A DNA stretch of 64,000 bases, taken from assembly GCA_934047225.1 (NCBI GenBank), contig OW203997.1:2156417-2220416 (forward strand). Direction: 5' to 3'. How positions within the stretch are numbered: the stretch's first letter is position 1; the number at the start of each line of letters is the position of its first letter. Under the pieces are notes generated by a model that made no database searches, had not been told where the DNA came from, and saw nothing but the letters and a program-made list of their open reading frames with translations. The DNA is from Ypsolopha sequella. Its lineage: Eukaryota > Arthropoda > Insecta > Lepidoptera > Ypsolophidae. Below, piece after piece: positions 22,752 to 32,714 of this stretch. A program made the translations under genes and the position numbers.

Positions 22752-23988
22752 ATGTCTAGTGACGAAGACATAGATCTAACGCCCAATTTTATTAAAGAAA
22801 GGGCAAAAACAGTTGTCGAAAATATATTACCGCCGAACTCGAAAGAAAGATATGTAAAGGCATACGACGAATTTATGAAATGGCGGTCAGAAAAAAAAGT
22901 GAAATCTCTTTCTGAAAGTGTTTTTATATCATATTTTGATGAATTATCTAAGAGGCTACAACCTTCCAGTTTATGGTGCTTTTATTCCATGCTAAAATCT
23001 ACAATGATGACAAAACATGACGTGAATTTGAAAGATTTTTCTAAACTTACTGCTTTCTTGAAAAGGCAGTCTGACGGCTTTAAAAGCAAGAAATCGAAGG
23101 TATTTACTGCAGAAGAAGTACAGAAATTCTTAAATGAAGCTCCGGATGAAATTTATTTAGCAATAAAGGTACCTACGTATTTACTTGCCCTTTTTAATAA
23201 GTTACCAAAATATTTCACAAAAATACTATGCGAATTTGGTGCCTTTAATACAACTTATGTCTTTTTTACAGGTTGTTCTAATTTTTGGGATATCGGGAGC
23301 CTGCAGAACCGTGGAATTGACAAACTTGACAATAGAAAATGTAGAAAAACATAACAAATTACTACTCATAAAACTGCCTAACACGAAAACTAAAATTGAC
23401 CGGTCATTTGTTGTGCATGAAGAATTTGCAAATTATGTTGAAAAATATCAAGCTCTTCGGCCTGAAAACGTGGATACAAATCGTTTTTTTCTTAATTACA
23501 GTAAAGGAAAATGCCACAGACAAGTAATAGGAAAAAACAAATTTACAGGCATGCCAAAGCAAATAGCCACATATTTAAAACTGAGTAACGTAGAGTTATA
23601 CACCGGGCATTGCTTTCGCAGAACATCAGCGACTCTATTGGCTGATTCGGGAGCCAACCTCACTCTGTTAAAAAGGCCCGGCGGCTGGAAGTCCAGCAAA
23701 GTGGCCGAAGGTTATATCGAAGATTCGGTGGCAAACAAAAGCAAAATTACTTCTAAAATAACAGAAAATATAAACTTGAAATCACCACGTCAAAGCACAT
23801 CATCTGAGCCATTTTTTAATGAAGAAAATAGTACCAGTCAACTGCCGCCATTTACGATGCAAGAACCTCAAGTCACTCAAACTCAAGTCTTATCATCACA
23901 AACTCATACTCAAACTATAAATATTCCTAAAAAGAACGTGACCATATCTCTTACAAATTGTAATAATTTTACTATTAATTTTAATTAA
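22752..23988 (+). CDS. Crypton-type tyrosine recombinase, intact, one intron
   Basis: Coding parts are 22752-23168 and 23272-23988. A 103-bp intron (GTACCT...TTTTTTACAG) splits codons in phase 0, and joining restores one frame of 377 residues. The start ATG follows TTTTAAAC. The N-terminal part (about 1-125) resembles a core-binding domain (SKERYVKAYDEFMKWR). The C-terminal part holds the full catalytic set: Arg151 in GACRTVEL, a candidate Lys near 173-180, His252-x-x-Arg255 in TGHCFRRT, Trp278 in GGWKSS and the presumed nucleophile Tyr287 in EGYIEDS. A Ser/Thr/Gln-rich tail follows. AATAAA lies at 24009. These recombinases cut and join DNA through a covalent 3'-phosphotyrosine. Codons are AT-rich like its surroundings. 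It may be a mobile Crypton or a recruited gene. Confidence 0.85.
23169..23271 (+). other. Intron of the recombinase gene
   Basis: 103 bp, GT donor after AAG and a pyrimidine-rich TTTTTTACAG acceptor. Reading through the intron shifts out of the conserved frame, whereas removal fuses LAIK to VVLIFGISGACR, the expected entry into the catalytic domain. Confidence 0.85.
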
Positions 23989-24084
23989 ATACACATTTTT
24001 TTCTTCTTAATAAATGTTCATTGAAACCTGCTGTCTTGTTGTTTACTTACCTCACAATCGATATGTAAAGCAGAGTATTTATCT

Positions 24085-24197
24085 CGGGCGTAAGCATCAA
24101 TTGCATACTCGGGTTAATTAGCGCCTTCGCTTCGCTCAGGCGCCAAAAACCTCGTATGCAATTGATGTCATACAGCCCTTGGTTAATAATCTACTAT
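24085..24197 (+). repeat. Structured palindrome, copy D, downstream of recombinase
   Basis: Begins 97 bp after the recombinase stop. It has the box CGGGCGTAAG, a 14-bp outer stem (CATCAATTGCATAC with its exact complement), a 6-bp inner stem GCGCCT/AGGCGC closing an 11-nt loop TCGCTTCGCTC, and a terminal box GCCCTTGG...CTACTAT. Layout and boxes match copies at 14401 and 34194, but the stem sequences differ while pairing is kept. Likely the 3' end or a recombination site of the element (inference). Confidence 0.7.
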
Positions 24198-25016
24198 TAA
24201 TCTATAAATTATATATTATAAATAAATATTATATATTATATGACCAGTTTAGTTCGGCTCTGCATGGCTATATAGGGCTACATATCAGCCTGTACTCTGC
24301 AGTTATTTATTAGTAATTGAATTTCTTGTGTTAATAATGTATTAAGTTATTAGTAGTAGTTAGTGATTATTATTACAATCATAAATCACACACCCATTCA
24401 TATCATAATAGATATATCTAAGATAAACTCATTTATGTAACTGCTCAACCTCAGTTTCTCACTAATAATTGCCTTACCTAGACCTTGTAGAAATAGGTTC
24501 AAAACTCTTACTTATTAGACAAAGAGTTGAGTAGAAGTTACAAATATTATTGAAGTTATAACAAATTAAATGAAATCAATCACTTTTGATAAATGTTTAG
24601 AATTTTCTGAAGTAGAATCTCAAGAAACAAATGGTATTGATGGTGTTGTCTCTTATCTACTTTTTAATGAACGGTAAAGAGCGATAAAGCGGCAACGTAA
24701 ACTTTTGGGCCATTATTTGGAAATTTTATTTCTTGCGGATCCGTATCGCTGGATCCAGCACGTACTGCCGGGGTCCAGCTGGATTGCTGGATAAGGGATC
24801 CAGAAATTGCAATCCCTATCCCCAATGTCAGAGTTATTTGTATTGATGAATATAAATCTGAGCCGCGAGAAAACGATTAAAACTGAATGTTTGCATCTTC
24901 ATAATTTGGAAACAGCTAAACCGAATAAGATGTTATAATGTTTGTTCTGATTAGTTCATCCTCAAAGAATACTCTTATATCCAAATTTTTCAGGAATAGA
25001 AAATATAACTCCTGTA
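24198..25016. other. No gene seen
   Basis: AT-rich spacer. A GGATCC-containing stretch at about 24735-24805 has short internal repeats of GGATCCAGC. No supported exon. Confidence 0.4.
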
Positions 25017-26300
25017 CTAACTATCTCTCAACCATAGCATAAGGGTATCTGCATTATTCTTTCCTACTTCTTCTAATCTCTTAAATGCACTGTCGACACT
25101 ATCAGGAACGGGTTTTTCCTTATTTTCTTCCTTTTTCGCTTTTAGCAGTTTTTCTTTCATAATATTTTTTAGTATTTCTTCGAATTTGTTCAGTTCCGTT
25201 TTTACGTGATTAATCGATTCATTAACTTTATGAATTGTTTCTGGTTTTTTATTGTCAAGTACTATTCCAGCTGCAAAGATAAATGGGGCGTTATGAATAC
25301 ATTAAATGTATGCTTCAGTTTCTATATTCTAATAAGATCAAACAAACTGGAGTTGTACGTTTCACGCAGATTTCAAGAGTATTTTATACAAACGATAAAT
25401 TCAGCCTCCGACATTCTCCCACACGCTATAATGAAGAAATTATTCTGCTGATGCCTCAGATAAGTTTATCTGAGGCTAAAGCATAAAATATTTCTAGAAT
25501 AATTGTTCCATTCTATAGGCAAACCGGATAAGTAAGTCTTCGCCCGCGTCGTTGCAGGGCCGCGGGGGGTGACGAAGTTAGTTCACTGCTGGACAGCCTT
25601 TCCAAGATTTCACCAGTCTTGGCGGTCCTCATGGAAGAAATGCCCATACTCACACACGGCAGGCGGGTCGGTGAAGGCGGTGCCGAAACCCTGCACGTCA
25701 CCAGTCTATTTTGTTTAAGGCCCGGCAATTAGGGATATGTCGCAGGCGAATAGTAAAATTCCGCCATTTACAGCGTCTTCAGTTTCTCAACGCTCGCTAT
25801 TTTGCTATTTGACGAATATTTGAGAATTCAGCATTTTCTAATTTGCCTCGGCAATTCTGTTATTCCGCTCCGCTTCGCTCGGCTCCTATACTTACCTACA
25901 TTGTAAACTTAATACGCTCCTCCTCACTGCGCTCGTCATCGCAATTATTTTTCACTTTTTGGTGGATGACTTTCGATTTCGGCTTTTAAGAAATGACCAA
26001 GTCATTTTACAATAGGCGGGCATTTTTCAAATAACAGAACAGATGTACTGGCCAGGCATGGTGGTTCACCTGGTTCTGGCTGTTTGAGCGTTGTCCTCTT
26101 ACTCTCCCCCAAATAACTTCAGGGGGTTCACAAGCAAGATAGTGGTACCTCTACAGCTCTACAGTCCAGCCCGGCATCAGCTATACCACCTCCATATATC
26201 ATACATATTGCTTACCGTTTCCCATCAACTTGAGGATATTTTCCACTGTATGTTTTCCATCCTTTACTAGTTTCTCATATAAGTCGGTTAATTCGCCCAT
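25017..26300 (-). CDS. Small Lys/Glu-rich helical protein, two exons
   Basis: Exon 1 is 26216-26300 (ATG at 26300, MGELTDLYEKLVKDGKHTVE..., 28 codons plus one base) followed by a GTAAGC donor. Exon 2 is 25017-25270, after a TTTGCAG acceptor, ending TAG after MLWLRDS. The join restores one frame of 112 residues. There is no signal peptide or membrane segment; most of the chain looks like amphipathic charged helix with KAKKEENKEK in the middle. Exon 2 is paralogous to 21393-21661, so exon 1 may serve two alternative last exons. The 945-bp intron contains pieces of repeats (25500-26190). I do not recognise the family and assign no function. Confidence 0.7.
25500..25735 (-). repeat. SINE-like repeat family S1, partial inverted copy
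   Basis: On the minus strand it carries the CAGACTGGTGACGTGCAGGG, TGTGTGAGTATGGGCAT and GAAAGGCTGTCCAGCAGTGAAC blocks of the repeat at 668-1018. It sits in the intron of the minus-strand gene. Confidence 0.6.
25736..26030 (+). repeat. Partial copy of the GGCAAATAGTAAAATTC TIR element
   Basis: Starts GTCGCAGGCGAATAGTAAAATTC, carries AACGCTCGCTATTTTG and GCTCCGCTTCGCTCGGC, and ends near AATAGGCGGGC. It corresponds to the fuller element at 29083-29944 and a partial inverted copy at 51395-51620. Confidence 0.6.
26060..26190 (+). repeat. SINE-like repeat family S1, 5' fragment
   Basis: Shares CTCTTACTCTCCCCCAAATAA, GGTGGTACCTCTACAG-type and CCCGGCATCAGCTATACCACC blocks with 668-1018. Only the first third is present. 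Confidence 0.6.
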
Positions 26301-27639
26301 TTCGGAGTTGCATGGAAAGTGCTGGCAGCTGATCGATGTTCATTAAGCTTGTCACTTGGTGTTTGATTTTGTAAAATAGTAAATAAATTCAAGATTTAGG
26401 ATTTAGGACATTGTCAACGTATGCTGCGGTAAATGTCTTCCTTCATTGACAGGACCATAGACTTAGGATATGTCTATAGATTAGAGACAAATCATAGCTA
26501 ATGTTTGATGCTTCAAAACAACAATGCAAACAACATACAAATACTGATTATGGTGCGTGGATTGGTTGTGTCCAAAATCAGAACTAACGCCTCTACCATA
26601 CCCTCAGTATATGAGACCATACCCCTTGTTTTACAGCCCCTGTCCATCTACATGCCAAAAGATCCTTGTAGCATTGTAATTTTTTGGTGCAGAGTTTCAT
26701 GCACCAAAAAGTTTTGAAATTTATGTGCATAGTATTTGTACACTTACCGCTTGCTGGCAGTGAAAGAAAACATAGTGTGTGTAGTATTTATGCGTGTATT
26801 TATGTATGAAGAACAACGATAAGGCTAACCAAGTTGGTACATAAAAATCGTCGGTGAAAAGAGAGTTTACCTATTGACTGTTTCAGTGCATATAATGTGT
26901 AATTAATTCGAGCCACGATATTATTATGTGCTATTTATGGTTTGAGCGATAATAGGAGCTGAAGTTCGACAGACTTAATAATACACTGACCTCTAATATT
27001 ATATATATACTATTAACACTGGACTGGGTGTTCGGTACAAATGACAGCTAATAAAGTTTGCCGATTTAAAGCGCCGACAGCGAATTTCCCAGGAACCATT
27101 TTTGACGCGATTCTTGCGCATTTTGATTGACATCCATCACACCTAGAGAAAAAAAGCCTATGACACCGTCACATCATCGTTGACTTGCGCATATCGCTTT
27201 GTTTTTAGTTCCATGGAACTTCGTAGCTGCCTATAGTGCCAAAATAGGCACAAAAATGATTTGACAGCGGCCTGTCCAGTGGTAATAGTATTGGAGATCA
27301 GTGAAACAATACAATATATTTAAAGAAGGACAGATTAACAGGAAAAAAGATAATGCCCTTTAATTCTTTTTTTATAATAAACGTTGTTCAAAAAGTTCTT
27401 TGAGCATAATTTTGGGGAAACAAGGCGTGAAACACGGAAACCGCTTCTCAAGTTTTTTCACGACAAAATAACATCGAGGCCCTCTCTGAGTAAATATAAA
27501 CTCGGTTAATTTAGGGTCCAAGATAAATAGCCATTTAAGATAAAACGCAATTATTTAGATAAGACATTTAGAGTATAAATTCGGAACATAATGTTGAATT
27601 TCTATAATGTTGAATTAGGATGTTACATGCGTGGACACA
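26301..27639. other. No further gene seen; SINE remnant inside
   Basis: Upstream side of the small minus-strand gene. At 26720-26860 the words TGTGCATAGTATTTGT and AAAATCGTCGGTGAAA match the body of the SINE at 62556-62923, indicating a headless copy. The remainder is unique-looking, with no exon supported. Confidence 0.45.
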
Positions 27640-27964
27640 CTGGCGGCTTCCCACGTAATCCAGACCAGTAGGGCTGCTGGTGCGGCAGCGAACAGCGCTG
27701 AGAACAACAAGCGCCGCAGGTAAGCTTTCCTCGGAAACAATTATATATTTGCGCCGTTTGGGGTCGAGACCTTGGGCCCGTGGGGCCTGGAGGCGCAATG
27801 AATTTTCAAAGAAATCTCGCTGCACCTCATCGACACGTCAAGGGACCATAGGGCTGGCGCGTACCTCGGCCAAAGGCTAAGCCTGGCAATACAACAAGGT
27901 AATGTCGCCAGTATCTTGGGGACCCTTCCGCAAGGCAGCGATTTAGACCAAATTTTCAATCTAT
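27640..27964 (+). pseudogene. LINE ORF2 C-terminal remnant
   Basis: One frame reads FKEISLHLIDTSRDHRAG, then YLGQRLSLAIQQGNVASIL, then GTLPQGSDLDQIFNL before a stop. An upstream block in a shifted frame reads GVETLGPWGLEAQ. The same ordered blocks occur inverted at 54270-54490, so both are C-termini of one non-LTR retrotransposon family. At least one frameshift or stop separates the blocks, so this is a dead 5'-truncated copy. Confidence 0.7.
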
Positions 27965-29082
27965 GAATAAAATTTCAGGTAAGTTTGTTATTATTATTTC
28001 GAGAATTTTTGATCTCGTCTCTCCCTCTTGGCCAAAAGAATTTAAAGAGAGAGAGACGGTACATCCCTCGGCAGAAGCACAGTCGAAGCAAACCGGCGAA
28101 CGATGCGAGTATTATTAATTATTATTATTATTATTATGTAGGTACACTTTTCAGTCACGGGCCCATAGGGACCCGGTCATTTGAAAGGCATTTATGGGGC
28201 CGAAGCCAACATTGAAGAGGCCTTTGGTACCATTTAATCTAACAGGATAGCCGTTGTGGGCCCCCTATCTAGCCACCATGGGGCTGCCAGGAGGCAACAC
28301 TATATAGATCAGTTTAGGGCTATCTTTTCGATTTTAATGGACGCAGGAAAATGCAAGTAATGATTAATCGAACGGCAAAAATAATAGAGATAAACATGTT
28401 TTTTTTTTATAATTTCGTTATCACGGTGTTCAGGGTTTAAAATGAATTTGAAAAGAAACAAAATCGATATAACCCAATGTACACTGACAGTAGGTGTTGG
28501 TTAACCGCCCCTTAATATGTCCTTAATTGCAGATTTTCCAACACTGTGGGATATCCCATGTCAAAAGTCATTGAAGTATTTCGCATTTTTCCCGTTGTTT
28601 CACACCTCCATAGTTTCATTCAGCACAATCCGCCCAGCCGTTTATGACGGAGCCCTAAAAACTGACAGATCCTAATTGGGTTATAATTATTTTTTTATAT
28701 TATACTTTTAATTAATTTGTGTATTATATACTAACTAGCTTTTGCCCGCGTCTTCGCTCGTATATTATATATTCTGGGTATTGATGTCTGTAAAAGTAAG
28801 CCAAAGGGATAATTTAAAGTAAAAATACGGAAAACGTTTCAGACAGGGTGAAACATGGAAAGCGAGGACAGATGTGACCTTGCATTGGACCCTATACACC
28901 CTATAGCCTCTATTGTATTGCAATAAATTGGGCGGAGTGATCAATTTGCCAAATATGATTTTTTGAGAAAATTACTACTTGTCTATTATATATCCACAAT
29001 GGTGGATGGATAGACCCAGCATTATCCAAGGCTTTTGGATAAAGTTCCAAAATCGCGTTATCGAAATTATCAGTGTATATGT
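27965..29082. other. No gene seen
   Basis: Contains an ATT trinucleotide run (28110-28137) and, at 28734-28765, CTAGCTTTTGCCCGCGTCTTCGCTC, a word common at ends of insect repeats. No exon supported. Confidence 0.4.
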
Positions 29083-29944
29083 CGCAGGCAAATAGTAAAA
29101 TTCGGCATTTTACAAACGGCGTCGTTAGTTTTTAAACGCTCGCTATTTTGATATTTGACGAATCTTCGTCATATATGTATAGTAGAATTGGGCATTTTTT
29201 AATTTGCCTTGACATTTAGTAATCCTGTTAGAACTATTGAGGGTAGCCTCGCTCCGCTTCGTTTTGCTCGGCTTTTAAGGCGATAACCATCGCCAAATTA
29301 GCAGCTCGATATTTGTCACTACAAATATCAACGGAAACGACATTGAAATAACGTTCATATCAGCGCGCAATGCATAGTGGCTGTTACGACGCTCGCTGCG
29401 TCCTTGAAAGAGCGAAATAGGGGAAAATTATACTTTTCACTTGGACGTGATTACTCGATTGAATAATCTTATGTTATGTTTATAGCTATAAAGTTTATCT
29501 ATTTATCAAAGCATAGATAAATTCAATCGGCCAAGCCACTCAGGAGCAGTAGGGAATTTGAGGTCAAAAAACACCATTCAGGAAAAAAAAAAATCATGTA
29601 TAAGTTTTGGTGGTATGAAAAAGAAAACTGTTGCATATGTTTTCTAAGAGTTGATTGTTCATAATGCATTTTTTCATTATTTTTGGTTTGGCCATAAACG
29701 AGGAGTAGGCTTTAGAAAGTACCCATTTGGCAATAGTAAGGGCCTTAATATGTACTTACATGTAAACCTAACACGCTCTTCCGGGCTCCGCTCGTCGTCG
29801 CACCTATTTTTCACTTTTTGGTAAAATACTTTTGATTTCGGATTTTAAGTACAGCGAACGGCAAATTGCAAAATAGCGAGCCTGAAACGTCAGTTTCGGT
29901 CAGACGCCGTTTGTAAAATGCCGAATTTTACTATTTGCCTGCCA
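29083..29944. mobile_element. TIR element interrupted by a T1 element
   Basis: Left end GCAGGCAAATAGTAAAATTCGGCATTTTACAAACGGCGTC and right end its near-perfect reverse complement at about 29900-29944. A TTAA-flanked T1 element lies inside at 29275-29748. Removing it would leave an element of about 390 bp. Non-coding. Confidence 0.8.
29275..29748 (+). mobile_element. TTAA-flanked element, family T1 copy 3 (nested)
   Basis: Same as 17561-18032 with TTAA at both ends. It is inserted in the TIR element 29083-29944, showing that T1 moved after that element. Confidence 0.85.
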
Positions 29945-29971
29945 CATATATACCAAGCGCAAAAAGACAGA

Positions 29972-30178
29972 TGTCTTTAAATGAAACCACATAATCTACT
30001 GGTCATACTGAACAACTTTCTCAAAGAAACATAATGGCGCAATTGGAAGTTCCCATACAAATTTGACAGTAAGTTTTCAAAATTAGTGAGGAAACGTGAA
30101 AATATTTTTTTTCATTTCCGCAGATGTTTCTTTGAGAAAGTTGTTCAGTATGATCAATACATGTTGTTTCATTTAAAA
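29972..30178. mobile_element. Foldback element, about 207 bp
   Basis: TTTAAATGAAAC...CATACTGAACAACTTTCTCAAAGAAAC on the left pairs with its complement at about 30125-30178. The loop is about 75 bp. A non-coding MITE. Confidence 0.75.
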
Positions 30179-30327
30179 CTACCTGTCCATTTAGGCTCAG
30201 TTTTATTATTCTGTGGTATATTTATATTTTTAGGCTCAACCTTACAAGTTCAGTGGGTGAGGCCAAGATCGAACTAATGAATACAAACCACTTCTCAACG
30301 TTGTCGAGTCCCCCCCTCATTCCCCAG

Positions 30328-30532
30328 GCCCGTTCGCAGGGAGAGGGTGCCGATAGAGATACCTGATGATGATGGGGATTCTGACAAGGGCGAGTTTACA
30401 GAAATTAGTTGCTTGGAATTGTTCGCCGAAGTTAAACATCATCACGCGAAAATGGGATTAGTGGCTTGGCAGGCGATTCCTAGCAATGCTTTACCGCTAC
30501 AACCCAAAGTTTTAATAGCCCTTTTTTACTGA
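30328..30532 (+). CDS. Candidate orphan 3' terminal exon, unknown product
   Basis: A pyrimidine-rich acceptor (CCCCCCTCATTCCCCAG) precedes an open frame of 67 codons that begins PVRRERVPIEIPDDDGDSDK and ends LQPKVLIALFY before TGA. Base use is more even than the AT-rich surroundings, and the acidic DDDGDSDKGEF stretch is not low-complexity noise. No upstream exon was identified. It could be the last exon of a gene whose other exons I cannot see, or a fossil. I do not recognise the product. Confidence 0.4.
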
Positions 30533-30685
30533 TAAGTGATAACTTAGGCAGCTGTGGCGTAATTTTTAACTTTGATAATTTGCTAATAATTAGTAAGCAT
30601 ATCTTTTTAGGTTAAAAAAAAACTCAGAGCAATAATATGATATAAAGCGATTACGAGTCGTGATCAAAAAACTTTTATTTAAAAA

Positions 30686-31750
30686 CCGGCCAAGTGCGAG
30701 TCGGACTCGCGCACAAAGGGTTCCTTACCATTATCTATAAAAACGGCAAAAAAATCATGTTTTTTGTATGGGAGCAAATTCAAATTCAAATTCAAATAGT
30801 TTATTTTGCAAAGCAGGTATAGATATATACACTTTTTACACGTCAAATTTAATCTAATAAAGAAAATATATGTAATTAAATAATAAATGTACATGAACTA
30901 AATTAAAGGTTTATTTAATTTATGTAGCAATATATTTACGATTAAAATGATAGGTAAAATATATATTATACAAGGTAAAATCCAATCAGCCGCCCGAACC
31001 CATACCGGAGACCCGGCCAGGGACCAGGAACAAGGTTCAATGATCACTAACCGAGCCCCCAGCACAAATCCAGGCGGCCGACCAAATTCCATCCTATATA
31101 CTACATACTAATAGGTTACATATATAAATGCATGCCTACCTCCGCCCATTCGATTAGTCTTGCTAAGAAGAAGGGCAAGAAACTTAGCAAGATCATGTCT
31201 TTTTTTTTTCAACATAAAACTTATACTATACAATATATGACTTATATCTACTTTACCAAGGGATAAGAAAATACAAGACAGCAGAAATTCAGGTTAATGA
31301 AAAAAAGAAAAACATATATATCTTTGTCTACCTGTCTCATATAGTCTTTTTCCTTTTACAGTCTGTAGTCAATTAATGTTTACACCTTAGAGGAATCATA
31401 AGTTAAGAAATTATACTATTTAATTAAATTATAACTTACTATCATTATCACTGTAACACCATGCTTCACCATCATCCAAATATTCATTTATTTTATAATA
31501 TGCCTTTTTCAATAGGCCCTGCTTAATATACAGTTTAAACTTATTCTCTGACAAAGTAAGGACCTCCTTTGGAAGAGCCCCCTTAAATATTTATTTTATT
31601 CTGTTTTTTTAGTATTTGTTGTTATAGCGGCAACTATCAACTATCGCGGTTCATGAGATACAGCCTGGTGACAGACGGACAGACAGACGGACAGCGGAGT
31701 CTTAGTAATAGGGTCCCGTTGGTTACCCTTTGGGTACGGAACCCTAAAAA
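30686..31750 (+). repeat. GTGCGAGTCGGACTCGC repeat split by an inserted L3 fragment
   Basis: The host repeat starts CCGGCCAAGTGCGAGTCGG and ends with a GACAGACGGACAGACAG block and GGGTACGGAACCCTAAAAA. Between about 30777 and 31590 it is interrupted by an inverted copy of the fragment also found at 50110-50800. A similar uninterrupted copy is at 55575-56112 (opposite orientation). Confidence 0.75.
30777..31590 (-). repeat. LINE 3' fragment, family L3 (inserted)
   Basis: Read on the minus strand it ends in repeated TTTGAAT words, the kind of short-repeat tail left by non-LTR retrotransposition. It contains CCGGGTCTCC-GTATGGGTTCGGGCGG, shared with 50110-50800. No reverse transcriptase motif remains. 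Confidence 0.65.
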
Positions 31751-32322
31751 TAAAGATTAGATCGAGATTAGACTTCAGCACCCTTACTTTTTTTTATTGT
31801 GGGCATTGATTACATTCCAGTAACGCATAGGGCACTTCCACTTGAGTTAGAAACTTGAAATTTCGCAGGTAGGTCTTTTAGCACACACACAGAAAAAATC
31901 TGAAAATTCAAAAAATTCAAAAAGTTTGACCATTTAGTCACAAAGAGTTTAATAGATCGTAAGTGTCAAGTTAAGTTGGTATTTCATAACTTCAAGTGGA
32001 ATTATTACCATATTGTTTTTAAGGTTGCGTATCCATATTGTGTGGTGGTATGGAACCCTTTGTATGTGAGTGCGCAATGCGATTTTTTTTGTACGGTATA
32101 TTTCTATCACCATGTTTCATTTCTAAGACCACTTGAATTTTCACGGTGTACCTATAGTATGTGAATATGATATGGTTTTCTAATACTCGAGAATTCGTCG
32201 TTTATCACACTCTATTTTGAAGGTTAGACACCTGACACAAAAGGTGTCATTAATTTAATGTCTAAGCTTATCCTGGGAAGACTTGAAGTTTTGCCCAAGT
32301 CAGAATCTTGTTTTATAAGGCC
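31751..32322. other. No gene seen
   Basis: Spacer without supported features. The short open frame at 31976-32164 has no support. Confidence 0.4.
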
Positions 32323-32714
32323 CACTTGCAGCATGTTCTTAATTCGACTTTAACTCGGGTTAAATAAAAAAATAGAGGGTTAAGAAAAAGCTCTCTTGCA
32401 CCAATCAAAATCTCGGGTTAAATTAAAAGAAAGTCATCAGAATTTAACCCGACTCTCAACTCGAGTTAAACTCGGGTTAGCGAAGTAATGTTACCAGTTT
32501 GACTTAAATTGTGCTGTTTCCAATGACATTATATAGATACTATACCTCATTGGTTGCAACTAATTACTTTATGTTAATGTCAAATGTCAAACAATCGCTT
32601 AGCTCGGGGTTACTAACCCGCTTCGATATTATCATGGTGCAATAGGACTAATGAAATGTCGGGTTAGTTAACTCTTCCCTTGGGTTAGTTAACCCGAGGG
32701 TTATGGTGCAAGTG
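32323..32714. mobile_element. TIR element with CACTTGCA ends and TTAACCCGAG words
   Basis: Ends CCCACTTGCA and TGCAAGTG. Repeated GGGTTAA/TTAACCC words in both orientations cluster near both ends. Non-coding MITE; limits approximate. Confidence 0.55.

Noticed and set aside
24035..24055. Minus-strand donor (GAG/GTAAGT, read from 24054) as a first exon for the terminal exon at 21661
   Set aside because: The sequence upstream on the minus strand is the structured palindrome, not a reading frame with a start and the required phase.
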